Assembly (NCBI GenBank): GCA_947034885.2
Contig: OX344749.2
Span: 27,791,501 to 27,855,500 of the forward strand
Direction: 5' to 3'
DNA: 64,000 bases
Source: Thuidium tamariscinum
Lineage: Eukaryota > Streptophyta > Bryopsida > Hypnales > Thuidiaceae
Numbering within the stretch: the stretch's first letter is position 1; the number at the start of each line of letters is the position of its first letter. Made by a program: the position numbers and the translations under genes. Positions 11,858 through 23,911 of the stretch are shown piece by piece. Below the pieces are notes generated by a model. The model was not told the origin of the DNA, searched no databases, and was given only the letters and a program-made list of their open reading frames with translations.

Positions 11858-14800
11858 ATGGGCACGGCACCTCCCGGGTTGCTGTCATGGCAGCCCCGCA
11901 CACTGAGCCCCTCGCACTTAAATTTATGCAAGCCCAGCTCAGGAAAATACTGGCATTCAAGGCACTTGAAAGACAACAACGTTGGAGTCACGGTAAGGAG
12001 GGCTTATTTTGCGAAGTGGTGTAACCACAGTCAGAGGAGACTGCGTGGCAAAGGAAACGAAGAAAAGACCAAGGAAGTGACCACGAACTTCTTCGCTTCT
12101 GATACTTTTAATTCGTCGACTACATGGAAGGGAAGAGGATTGCCGGAGCTTGTTCACAGGAGAATGCGACATCATCATTACGTGTGCTGTGCAGCTGATA
12201 ACGGCGCCCTTTTCTCTCCGGCAGACGTCAGTTTCAATGGAGCTTATGATTCTAAAGGTGTGATGCAGTGCCAACCAGTATTGTGCTTCAGTATTGACGC
12301 TATCGTTTTTAACTCCTGGATTTCCTCATATATGTCGTAAAACCTAAGTGTATTAGGATGAGGATGTCATATAATGCTCATACGAAATTGGATCTGAAAA
12401 ATTATGGTTACATATCAGTTTCTTAGATTTTAGTGTCATAGGCTCAGTGAAACCCATTCTTTAAAACTTAGGACACTAGAGAAAGTGGCAAACACTATTG
12501 GCCTGCTTGAGTTGTTCATGCTATTTTCTTTTTAATAATCAAGAGCGTAGACCAGATAGGTGCAAATCAATGTGTTTTTCGATGGTTGATCTAACTTGAT
12601 AGGTCACTTGTTAGGGGTTCCATGGGTATGTCCAGTAATGCCAGATTGCTGATGGACCCAACGCTGGATATAATATGCAGGTCATGAAGGGAATGGATCC
12701 GCATTGCGTGCAGAGAGACAGAGTATTGCGCTGCGCATGTTATTGTTATGGAAATCTCTTAGGGAATATTTGCCAAATGGCAGATGGTGGAGTGTCATTG
12801 AAAGGCATCATCAGAGGTCGTTTAATATCACCTTTATGGGCGCCATGAGCCGACTGTGGGTTCTTGTCGCTCCTGACACAATTATCATCGGTTTTGCCTT
12901 CACTGCTCTTGTTATTGCAGCCGTAAGTTTCACTTCATGTTGGGAAATTATGTTTTGGAGATCTATTGTTGGCACGATCGTTTTGAGGTAGGTCGTTATT
13001 GAAATAATTGTTAATGCAAAATGAATGGTGTCAATATAAGATTCCGACGTTGCTTATCCTCTGTGTCTCTTTGGTCACAGTTATCTGAGATTACAATACC
13101 TCATTTCGTGGCAGCCATGATCTTCGCGGCACAAAAAGGCATGATGACTGAGTTCTATGATAACGCAAAATTGCTGTGCGCTATGGCTTGCACGTATGGT
13201 CTTTTCAGGTTTGTATCTCCAAGGGTACTTGAAACATTTTGCTAAGTGCGACAGTGGGTCGATTAACGGTTTTTTAAATATGGAAATCTCTATGCCACCT
13301 TCAACCAAAAGCACGTCTTGCTTATCCTAATTTGGAATATTGCATTTCGTAACGCGCTGTTCCGACTTTTCATTGCGTCGACCTCCTTTCCGTTATGTGG
13401 TAGTTGAACTGATACTTTGATATAATAATAAGTGTGGTCATGTCTCTATCGTGGTGCAGTGGGATAAGAGGTGCATGCTTTGGATTTGCGAATCAAATCC
13501 TGGTAAACGAGTTTCTCCTTTGTGGAAGTTCTCAAGTTTGCTCCTTAAGTTCGCTCTTATTCTGTTGCAATACAATATTCTATCGCCGAGATTGCCACCG
13601 GCTGACAATTTTTGTCCTGATGACAGGTCAAGCGAATGCGGGAAAAACTATTTTCTACTCTTGTGTCCCAGGTCTTGATATTGTACCACAAAGTTTGATG
13701 GAGCTGATGTGGCTTACACAAGATTGTTTTGTCTTGGTACTGAGATTTGATATATACGTAAAGAGTCTGCGTACATTGGTTATTTTGCGTGCGATCATGC
13801 AGATTATGAGATTCCCTCAAATGTGTTTGCTATATGGAACAGGATATTGCTTTTTTTGATGCGGAGTCTGTAGGAGCACTCACAAGCCGATTAGGATCAG
13901 ATTGCCAGCAAGTGTCACGGATTATTGGCAATGATTTGAATATCATGTTTCGCAATGGCCTTCAGGTGCAACCTTTTGCCAGCTCGACTTCCTTGGTCCC
14001 ATTCTATCGAGCTTGGACTCATTCACGTTTTTCTAGAATTTATAATCATACATTGCTGAGCATATCCGTCCCGTCATATACGAGTTAGTGGTCAGGAGGG
14101 TAATTGATAGAAAGTTGACCTCTTAATCTGAATTAGCACGACATATATCTGTGTTGAATCTTTTTGCTAATTCTTTTGCAGGGCGTCGGCGCGTTTGTGT
14201 ATCTAGTGACACTCTCATGGCAGCTTGCATTGACTACTCTTGGCGTTTGCAGCCTCATGTGGTTCTTAACTAGAATCTATGGCCGGTTGGTTTTTCTCTC
14301 CTTGATATTTCATGTTTTTTGTTATGGTAAATTCGCCTACTATGTCTTCCTAGTATTATAGGTTTTTGATGGTAACTCTCACCCAATAGTAAATTTTTTT
14401 CCTTGGAAGTTCAACGCATCAAACATGCTTGATCTTCCTTCAGAGCGTATGTTTTGTGGATTATTGTGATCTTGCATTGGGTTTCTTGAAAGACAACCTT
14501 AAGCCCTTCACTGCGAAGATTTTTTGTCATGGTAGAAGCATGTATGTCTGGTTCACTGGAAAGTGTGATAGTGCTTCATTCTTGTGGTTGACCTTTGATC
14601 ATGTGTTCCAGGTACCAGAAACGAACTGCAAGGATTGCTCAAGACTCAATTGCGTCAGCCAATGAAGTTGCAGAAGAGGCATTTTCACTTTTGAGAGTGG
14701 TTCGCACTTTTGGAACTGAAGTAGAAGAGTCTGCCAGGTCCACTTTTCGTCTTTTCCAGCTCACAACATTTTATTGTTGGAACTCAGCATTTTCATTAGG

Positions 14801-17569
14801 ATTTCCTCAAACAATGGGATTGAACTTTGTCATGTGGTGTAGAGCAGGTATAGTAAGTGGTTGAAGAAGCTCATGGAGATCAACTTTCGTCAGAATATCG
14901 CTTATGGGTTCAGTACTCTAAGCTCCTGCACACTTTACCATACTACTCAGGTTGGATCCAATTGATCTTTTAGCAGAGTCTGACTATTTCGTGCGTCTGA
15001 ATGCCAATAAGTCCATACTTTCCAATTATGAAAATAACTCGAAACTGCACTTCTCACAGTGCAATCTGCTGTGTAGGTGGTGGCACTTATAATTGGAGGC
15101 AGCTTTGTGATGAATGGTCAAATTAGTGCTGAACAACTGACGAAATTTATTCTTTATTCGGAGTGGGTTGTGCACTCGACCTGGTGGGTGGGCGATCATT
15201 GGGCTTCTTTGATGCAAGCCATAGGTGCTAGTGAGAAAGTGTTTCAGCTCCTTGAACTTCCACCCAGCCAGCAGCTGGCTTCTGGAGGTACTGCAATTCC
15301 CTCGTCTTCTTTGTTAATGCGAGGATTGGTCCAAGTGAATGCTTAGAAGTTAGTGAAGTAGACGTTTCGTTTATTGCAGAGGGCAATGTTTGGGTTTGAG
15401 AGGATTGGAGCTAAACATAAATGTGATTCTTACGCATCAGGTCTCATTCTGCCTAACGTGAAAGGATGTATTCAATTTGCCGACATTTCATTCAGTTACC
15501 CTACTCGATCCCATGCTCATGTGCTGCGAACCGTGAACTTAACTATCAACCCGGGTGAACTTGTAGCAGTGGTGAGTCTCAAGTCGACTCGTACCGTAAT
15601 TTCTGTTGTGAATAAGATAACTCTGAATACGATCTACCAACTTCATTAGAAGTTTATTGATATGTCTTCTGTGGAAAAGAAACTCTTACCAATTTTGATT
15701 TTCGTATCACAGGTCGGTCTGAGTGGCAGTGGCAAGAGCACACTTGTGAGTTTACTCCTGCGTCTCTATGACCCTACAAGTGGGCAGGTGAACTTTTATT
15801 CCTTTTAACATCTTACAGTGCAACCCCTTTGTTGTTAGTATATAGTTGTACCTTAATGGTTAAGATAGCTTGTTGGAAGTGCAGTAATTGTTGTGGCCTG
15901 AAGTTTAGGAGCTACAAGTGCCTCCATATTTAGGCTTGCGAAGTTGAAATCAGGGATAACTGTCGGTCAGTTGGCGTGATGCTTTTTGACGATGTTTTGG
16001 TAACTTTTTAGAGAGCTGATGTGCAGGTTTTGGTTGATGGGGTTCCACTGAAAGAGCTTGATATAAAATGGTTCAGGAAGCAACTCGGGGTTGTGAGCCA
16101 GGTAAAATATGTACTGACCGTAAGGATCATTATAGAGCACTATATTCAAGGACAGTGTGAGTTATTATTTTTTTGCAAAGTGCAACATGATGCTGAATTC
16201 GTATAAGTACAATGGAAACAAGGATAGGTTGAAGCCAATATTAAAAATGTAATTAATGTCATATATTGTTGACATTTTTTTATTTTGATGTGTCCGTTTT
16301 TTGTAACAGGAACCTCGACTTTTCAGCATGGACATAGCGTCCAACATTGCTTACGGGTGTGGCAGCAGTGTTAGTCAAACAGAGATTGAGCGAGCTGCTA
16401 AACTGGCAAATGCTCATGACTTCATCACCTCCCTTCCAGATGGGTACAAAACCGTGGTTGACAACTCTCGCTTGAGTGGGGGTCAGAAGCAACGAATTGC
16501 TATAGCTAGAGCTCTCTTGAGGGATCCTGCCATTTTGGTCCTTGATGAGGCGACCAGTGCCCTTGATGCCGAGAGTGAACATCTTGTGCAGGTAATAGCC
16601 TTTCATACTTGCCCTTTCTACTCTCATTTACCTTCAAGTGGAAGGACTTGAATTTGAGTCTCTGCCCCAAGGGTTGAGACTAAGCAATTGCTTTAGGGTG
16701 TAGAAAGTTTGGCGACCGATGAAAATAAGACACGTTAAAAGCAATAGTAGCATGTTTGGCCCCATCGTTCCAAAGAATGAATTCCTTCTGTCTTGGCGAA
16801 TTGTGACATGATTAGAAGAATGGCGACATTCTAGGACTGCCAGATAGGGTTCTTGAAATTTTCCATCAATGAAAAAATGACTTCGCAGGTTGAAATCGCT
16901 TTGGGAGATAGACTCTTGCGATTAGCTGCTTTTCTTATATTACTTCTGGAGATGCTCAAGATCTTCTAGATACGTTCAGAGCGTGCTACCTCTCCACAGT
17001 ACTGTTCTTTATATTGGTCCCTATCCTCTAATTGAATTATTGCTGCCTTCTGCAGAGAGCATTAGACCGAGCCATGCGTGGAGATGATGGCAGAAATAAA
17101 CGCACGGTTTTAGTCATTGCCCACAGGTAATTTGACCCTAAACCAAGACCTATTGAATCAAATATTTATTGGTCTCGTTACTCATTTTAAATCAAGACCC
17201 AAGTAAATTTGTTGGACTGACATGTCTGCTATCTAAGTCGAATGTACCGGTACACAGAGCTCATGATTTGGTATTTGAACAGGCTATCAACAATACGTGC
17301 TGCAGATCGCATTGTGGTTATGACAAATGGTCAGGTTGCCGAGGTAATTACTTTCCAATTGCGGAATTGTTTAAGATAATAAATACTTAGATTATAATGT
17401 GGCTTTGTATCTGAAGTTGCTTAGCACCGGCAGCTCGGACAATAATTTTTCTCTGATGGAAATTTCTTGGAGGTATTTTGTGCAGATGGGCAGTCACGAT
17501 GAGTTGATCAAATTAAATGGCGAGTATGCTAGGTTAACAAAACGACAACTTAGTACATTAGCACAGTAG
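11858..17569 (+). CDS. ABCB26: half-size ABC transporter, TAP/ABCB26 type, probably plastid
   Basis: ATP-driven membrane exporter of the B subfamily with one membrane domain followed by one ATPase domain. It would work as a dimer. The match is to plant TAP1/ABCB26, a plastid-envelope protein; its substrate is unknown to me. Exons: 11858-12257, 12681-12922, 13081-13208, 13460-13502, 13627-13671, 13843-13965, 14182-14285, 14612-14737, 14848-14950, 15077-15287, 15441-15571, 15713-15787, 16027-16101, 16310-16591, 17056-17126, 17283-17343, 17486-17569. Together they give 2304 nt, 767 residues, in one frame, against about 700 in Arabidopsis. The basic, Ser/Thr-rich N-terminus of about 130 residues fits a transit peptide. 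The membrane part carries [16 protein letters not shown] and [13 protein letters not shown]. The ATPase part has Walker [10 protein letters not shown] (about residue 554), signature LSGGQKQR (about 656), Walker [13 protein letters not shown] and the H-loop VIAHRLS, all intact. The start is the first in-frame ATG in exon 1. Confidence 0.93.
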
Positions 17570-20450
17570 TAACTCTGCTGTGAAAGATTTTGAAATTCAT
17601 AATTACGTGATATTCATTTACAATTGTCCAGCTCTAAGTGTGCTCTTCAAATAGGCCAGGGCTTGGGTTTTTAACTAGATTTGATTTCTACAAAAAAAGT
17701 CCTTATTGTATAATGTAACTTGATTGTAATGAAGTGGTGAACCTAGCACACTTCTGGTTTCGACTAATTGTGAAGTACTCGATGGATTCTTTTATTCAAG
17801 GTGTACACATATATACAAGAACCGATGGCATACACCGTGTTGTTTTGCTGAGTGTAAGTGCGTTCAATTCCATTATTCCACGTTTCTTTGAGAAATTGGC
17901 TTACACTTCCCGTATTTGTTACTCCGTACTTTGATGCAGTGTGCACAGTAGTGAACAACTACATTTGGCAGCACAATAACTTAATTTAGTGGGTTTGTTG
18001 AGTCTTTGTTTCCATCAATGAAAGCTTCATTGTTGGATAGAAAGCACCGGATGGTGCACATGCATTTTTCTACGTGTGAACTATCTCAAGAGGCTAGGTT
18101 CACACTTATCCTCACGATCCTCACGAGTGGGTTTCAAAATTAGTTTGGTTGAGAGGCAAAATGTTCAACTTGGAACGCCTTCAAAGTTGGAGTGGGAGGG
18201 CTATTAAGTATTAACCCCGTGGAGTTTTGATGTCCAAAATCTGAATGATGAAGGTGACAAACAAAGAGGTTCAAAGGGCTTTTTTCTTTACCACCATTCA
18301 TTTAAACAAATGCTTGACTTTTTTAAAGACACTTTTTGTATGATGAATTTGATGAGAATGAGGTATATAATATATATTTGTAAAGATATAAGCATAAATA
18401 TGTTGAAATTCATGAAAGGGTTTATGCACCAAGGGTTTTAAGAAGTTGCAAAAGTATTCAATGCTTAGAATGCTTCATTTTCTTCTACTATTGGGTATCA
18501 AGTCAAGAAAATGGTTTGGTGAATGGAATCATTGAATCTCACTAAGGTGAAATGGAAATTCTACAAAGAGGCTTAAAGCTACATCCTCTCAATCATGAGT
18601 CATCTTTTTGCTAAATCCTTTGGAGAATAGAATTGTCTAGTTGTTAAGGGAATCTCATAAGCTTTTTCTTTTTCTTTTCTATCTATGGTTTACTCATTTA
18701 TTAAGTGAACTTTACTAGTTTTTCAATTGGAGGCAATTGATCCTTTTAGATTAGCAATATAAATTTTAATTTCTAATTACAAAGCATGAAAATCAATTTT
18801 CTTTGTAAATCTATATTTTACAAATATTGCTTGGAGCTTGTAACAAAAAGTTAAAGAAATGTTGCCCATCTTGCATTAGATTATTTTTTTGAATGACTTT
18901 TGACTTGTTATTTAACTTACATATTTTTGAAAACGACAACTCATACTTGCATGTAATTTCATTACATTGAATATGTTATTTCCATAAATTTATTTGAATC
19001 TCATGTTTGTAAGACTTATGAGCTTTCGGAAATAGTCAATGTTTTTAGGTGCTAGGATTCATCATTAGACTTGATTTTTTTCTCTTATTGGCTACATCTA
19101 CTCTCAAGTAGTGGTAGTGCAAGTGTGAAGAAAAGTAGACAAGAAATACCAAGTGGACGTAGCAATTTAAGGAATGACAAGTTTGTTCATAAGCACCACT
19201 TCAAAATGTGTAACAACTTCAAAAGTGAACTAGTACTATAGTCTCCTAAAGACTCTTGCACTATAACTCAGTACTTGTTTTAGCCCCTAAGTGTGCAAGG
19301 CACCAAAATTTGGTGTTTTCAAAACTTTGAAGTTAAATAAAACTTAACCAAGTTGTTGTTTTAATATGTTACATTTAAGGAAACTTCATTTTTTTGAAGT
19401 CAAATTTTAGCATCAAAATTCTGATTTTGAAGATGATTGCTTATGATTTTTCAATTCAAAATTTTGTATAAGGGTGTCCATTGCAATCTTGACTTTTTGT
19501 AGTGTTGGGGGCTCTTCAGAATGAGCCTCAAATACATTAGAGCTTGAAGAAAAAACCATATGAAAAGTTCATTTAAAAAAAATTATAGAGTAGATTTTGA
19601 GAAGCCATAAATTGATTGGACTTATACATGTTAGGTCCTTTAACCTCATTTTGTTTTTGCCAGTGACCAACTTTTTAGATTTGACATGTGAATAGAGGAA
19701 TGAAAGACTTCAAATCACTTTTGCAATTTTAACATATTGATGATCAAACAATATAATCTTTCAATTCATAAGTGATATTGTTGTGTTTTCTTTTCCTAAG
19801 TGATCTCTAACATGTCTAGTTTGAATTTGTATGGTTACATTAAAAAAAATTGATATAGCTTGTCAAAATGTTGACTTTTTGTTCAATTTAGAGCAATTCC
19901 TAGAAGCTCACAAAAAGCACTAGGCATTAGGGATTATACTAACTTATTTAGAACAACTAAGGTAGAACCCAATATTGTCACCTTTGGTTTGCTACTACTT
20001 ACAATAGGGTTTAAGAGGAACAAAAAGGGTTGAAAATATACCACTATGTCCTCCAATTCCACCTCAAGTTTTAAGAGCAACCAATGGGAGTTGATGAGTA
20101 TCTTGAAGCAAATTGAAGCATTTCCTATTTCAAGGTTGCTCATGCCAGTACCCTATGCTTTCATCTTCCACAATCTGTAGAAGATTAACCAAGCAGAGGA
20201 AAATTATTGAGTTGGGTTGGATTCTTCTTTAAGTCACTAACAATTTCAACAAAATTCTCCTCATTTACATTTTGGAAATAAGAGCACAAGGAAAAGTGGC
20301 GCAATTGGATGCTCCTACCTTCGGGCCTTGTTGTTTGGTCTTTGTAGTCCATTGATTCAGGCAAACAATTATATTCTATAGCAACAAGCAACATGATGCC
20401 AAATCCATTCTCTCGTTTACTAGTCACAAGGTAGTTAAGACAACAGTCTC
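17570..20450. other. intergenic region, no gene seen
   Basis: The first few hundred bases are probably the 3' untranslated part of the ABC transporter gene. From about 18,200 the DNA becomes AT-rich with no supportable exon, repeat with clear ends, or RNA gene. The final stretch (about 20,450-20,997) is likely the 3' untranslated region of the minus-strand MurJ gene. Confidence 0.6.
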
Positions 20451-20997
20451 TTTCTCATAAGGGAGACCGCAACGGAAATAAAGGAGCAGAAGGAAATTGT
20501 AAATATTCCTTTGGTATCGCACGGGATTGTATGTATTCCTCTGTTTCATACTACCACAGCTTCATACATTCTAAATGGCCTGGAGGGTAGCTGAGATTAC
20601 ATGGCTCCAAGGACGACTGAACAGAGAAACCTGTGTTGCTAGAACTGAGTGCAACCGATGAAACCTAGGCACTTGCTAGCCCCCTCGTATATGCTCGGAA
20701 CCCTCAAATGCTCCATGATCCGGTGCACAAGGGCCTTCACTGCCTGCACCAGCATATTGCAAATAAATATAGTATGGGGCACTCCAGGTAAAGGTACAAG
20801 AAGTACAAGGGCTACAAGCAATGCAAGAGTAACGCATAAACACCGGGTTCCAGATTCAGAGAACTTACAACACTTGAGGTATTTCCGTGATGAGCGCGTT
20901 GTAAATCCTGGTTCCAAAAATTGAACGATAGAAGCAAAAATGACCATACAGGAGGTGCAGCGCTGTAGTCCGCAAAAGCTAATCCAGGCATCACATA

Positions 20998-23911
20998 TCA
21001 ATCCTTCGATTTCGAATCTTCGTGCAGAATTTGCATCACCCAAGAGATTTCTGGGGATCTGAGAAGGACAAATGGTGCAAAGAATGACGCAACCCCAAAG
21101 CTGCTCGCCAACCCAAGCGCCAGGAAGTTCGAGATCCCAGAGCTGGTCAATGAATTTAGGAGCACGAAGCTCTGGGTGTATGTAGCGTGGGTCACAGCGG
21201 TTGTGTAGACTGCACAACACGCTAGCGTGCAAAGTGGCCTCTGCCAGGACATACGAAACCCCTCAAGCCTCTTCGCAAGTATAAAAAGAAGCAACCCAGC
21301 GGAGGCGAAGTTTACGGTCATAGTGGCAGCCACCAATCCAGGAGCTCCGAAACCTGAGCAGCGAACTAGAAGCCAGTCCAGAATACCGTTGGCAACAATA
21401 CCGGCCAAAGTGATATACAAAGGAGTGCGCCCGTCACCCAAAGCGTAGAAAACTTGGACCAGTACATCCCTAGCTAAGTAAAACGTCGACCCTGGAACAC
21501 ATTGGCCCAAGAACAGTGTCAGTGCAACGCAAATGATGCATACAACATATACAGTAACATTCTTGCAACTGCAAGTGGAGGCCATGACTCAAGCAGCAGA
21601 GACAATGGGGTTCGCGCTACAGCTGTGGTTCAAACTTGAGTTCCAATGTTATATCGAACAACGCAATGCAAACAGAAGAAGTTGTTGTACCTGAAACGTA
21701 GCAAATGACGAGAGATGACACCATGCTGGACGCTGAGGCATCGAACGACCTACGCTGATATGCAAATTGGACAATGGGCCTCGCTAGTGGTATCATGACA
21801 GCCGTGAGAGACAGTGTAAGCGCCGCAGCTAGCAAGAGTCCTTGTTGTACACAATCTCGAAGGGCCGGTCTATGCTCAACGTCAGTGAGCCGGGAGAAGA
21901 TTGGTAGGAGCGAAAGTAGGACTGGGCTCGAGAGGATCCCCAATGGTGCCATCATCAACAAATTAGCGTACCCTAATGCCGCAGCTGCACCAGGAATAAA
22001 CGAGGCAAAGTAGAGATCCGTGAATGTTGCCACTTGCGTCAACCCCGAGTTCAGAGCAGCTGGGACCATCACTGCCAAAACCTCATAAATTCCCTTCTCT
22101 TTGAAAGGATTGAGCCAAGGGAGACGCAGTCCACCAAGACCTGCTCTTTGTTGCGCAATCACTTGCATACCCCACTGGAGGAAAGCGCCACATGTGGACC
22201 CGATTGCCAAACTTATGCCTCCAGCTAGCGCTTGTTGTGCAGGTGTAACATTTAACTGGTGAAACATCAACACATGGAGAGCAACTGCAGCGAGGATGGC
22301 GATGCTTGACAGAGCTGGACTCAGAGATGGCACACCGTAAATGCCATTCGCACTCAAGCTGCCAAAACCTAGTCCTATGAGGGCTGCAAGCAATGCGCAT
22401 GGAGCCATCACTTTCAGCTGTTCAAAATTGTTGCCAACCAATCACCACAATAATAATTACCATGTGCATTGGACGTGATACCTCTGGAACTTTGAGCTCT
22501 GACTACAGAATGCAAAACAAGCATGATTTGTATGTAGTTTTAAGAGAGAGAGAGAGAGCCTACCTGTTGAATAGCAATTTCTCTCGTGAGAATTCCATCA
22601 GCTGCCACCAAAAGCCCCGGGGCTAAAGTGTCAATAAGAGGACCAGCTTGGAGGAAGATCAACACGCTGAAGCCAGTGCACGCCAAGCCAGAAAGCAAAG
22701 AAACACTAGCCAGAAGCTTCTGACCCTCCTCCTTCCGACGCTTACTGAGGGCGGTAGTCATAGCCGAGTGAAACGGCCCGTTGATTCCTCCCAGCATTGT
22801 CAGGAAAAAACCAGGCACTATGGATGCAAAGTTGAATGCATTCGTCACGGGACCGACTCCAAACACCGCCGCTAGCGCTGCTTCCCGAGCTAGCCCTATC
22901 ACCTTGCTTACAAGCGTGGCCGTTCCAATCACCCGCGCAATCTGGAACAACCCTCGCTTCGAACTGCTCATCGAAGAAGGACAAAATTCAGCACAGAAGT
23001 CTGGGAGCTTCTTTCAAATTCAAATTAGTTTAAAAGAATGTCATTGAACAAAGACATGTACGCGTTCCAAGGATCAGGGTTTAATTCACATCCCTACCGG
23101 AATGAGAACGAAATTAAACAAAATTGTGAGAACCAATCCCTCACAGTTTGAAAACCCAGGGCAGAAATTCACCGACCCAGGTGCTCAACAGGTGAGACTT
23201 TCTAGAATCACAAGAGGATGTAGAATGTCATCGAACAAAGGTGTACCTGGTTTTTAGGGTTTAGGGTTGGATTGATCACATCGGTTCCGTGATTTAAAAA
23301 AATTAGAATTGCGCAAACCGACCCAACACAATTGGTTGAACCGAGAGCAGAAATTCAACTACCCAGTTGAGCTCAACAGGGGAAACTACCAAAACCAAAA
23401 GAGGACGTAAACTGTTACAAAACAAGGGTATGAATGCTATTTTAGGGTTTAGTGTTGTTACATTCACATCGCAACCGTGATACTAAAATTCTAAAATTGC
23501 GCAAACCGACCCCACACAATTGAATGAACCAACAGCAGAAATTTACCTTGCCACCTGGTGCGCAACGGATGGAAATTCCGAAGCCTCATCAGATACAACG
23601 CTCTCTGCACCAAATTCCCCCTCGGAGTTACATTCGAGGGTAGACAGAGCTCCACTAGGAGCCAATGCGCAGCACCAAGGCTTCCAGCGAACACGACTCC
23701 GCCCATCCCATTCACTCTGAATACGGTGACCAACACAGATGCCAGGCAAATGGTGAGACATCCGGAACCCTGTGAGGCATGGCGATGGGTTTGCACTCCC
23801 TCCATTGCGAACTCTCAAAGGAGTCACATTGCAATCCACACCCACCTCGCATCGTTTATCAGAGACCGCGACAGAAGAAACAAAGCGGGGCAAGCGAAAT
23901 TGACAATCCAT
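20998..23911 (-). CDS. MurJ: MurJ/MviN-type lipid II flippase, plastid-targeted
   Basis: MOP-superfamily flippase expected to move the lipid-linked peptidoglycan precursor across the plastid inner membrane. Core exons: 22564-about 23000, 21691-22417, 20998-21491. From the internal Met at 22971 they alone give 542 residues, close to bacterial MurJ (about 510). The core begins KRGLFQIARVIGTATLVSK, then GLARE and LGGINGPFHSA, a stretch I recall from cyanobacterial MviN. Many hydrophobic helices follow, then VFYALGDGRTP. An upstream frame (23547-23911) encodes an uncharged-to-basic Ser/Val-rich leader that looks like a transit peptide. Two splice models join it in frame: a GT at 23551 to an acceptor near 22,996, or AAG|GTAAAT at 23547, then a 29-nt micro-exon (23173-23201), then 23000. 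The second uses better splice sites and gives 2052 nt, 683 residues. The residue aligned with E. coli Asp39 is Asn here (TNAF). The identity is firm; the N-terminal joins are inferred. Confidence 0.92.
23035..23580 (-). repeat. three degenerate ~187-bp tandem repeats in MurJ intron 1
   Basis: Three head-to-tail copies of about 185-188 bp run from about 23035, 23223 and 23410. Anchors are 'gcgcaaaccgaccc' at 23311 and 23499 (weaker at 23126) and '(a/g)gcagaaatt' in each copy. The third copy overlaps the end of exon 1 and its donor, so the array is a duplication of the exon 1-intron boundary. On the minus strand the donor word is GTAAAT in copy 3, GTGAAT in copy 1, and lost (TTGAAT) in copy 2. 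Confidence 0.75.

Noticed and set aside
11957-12274. 105-codon minus-strand frame in ABC exon 1
   Set aside because: It is a shadow of the plus-strand exon, which joins in phase to the next sixteen exons.
20639-21232. 197-codon open frame on the minus strand with hydrophobic stretches
   Set aside because: It overlaps the last MurJ exon in another frame and runs into its 3' region. It matches nothing, while the MurJ frame is strongly family-like.
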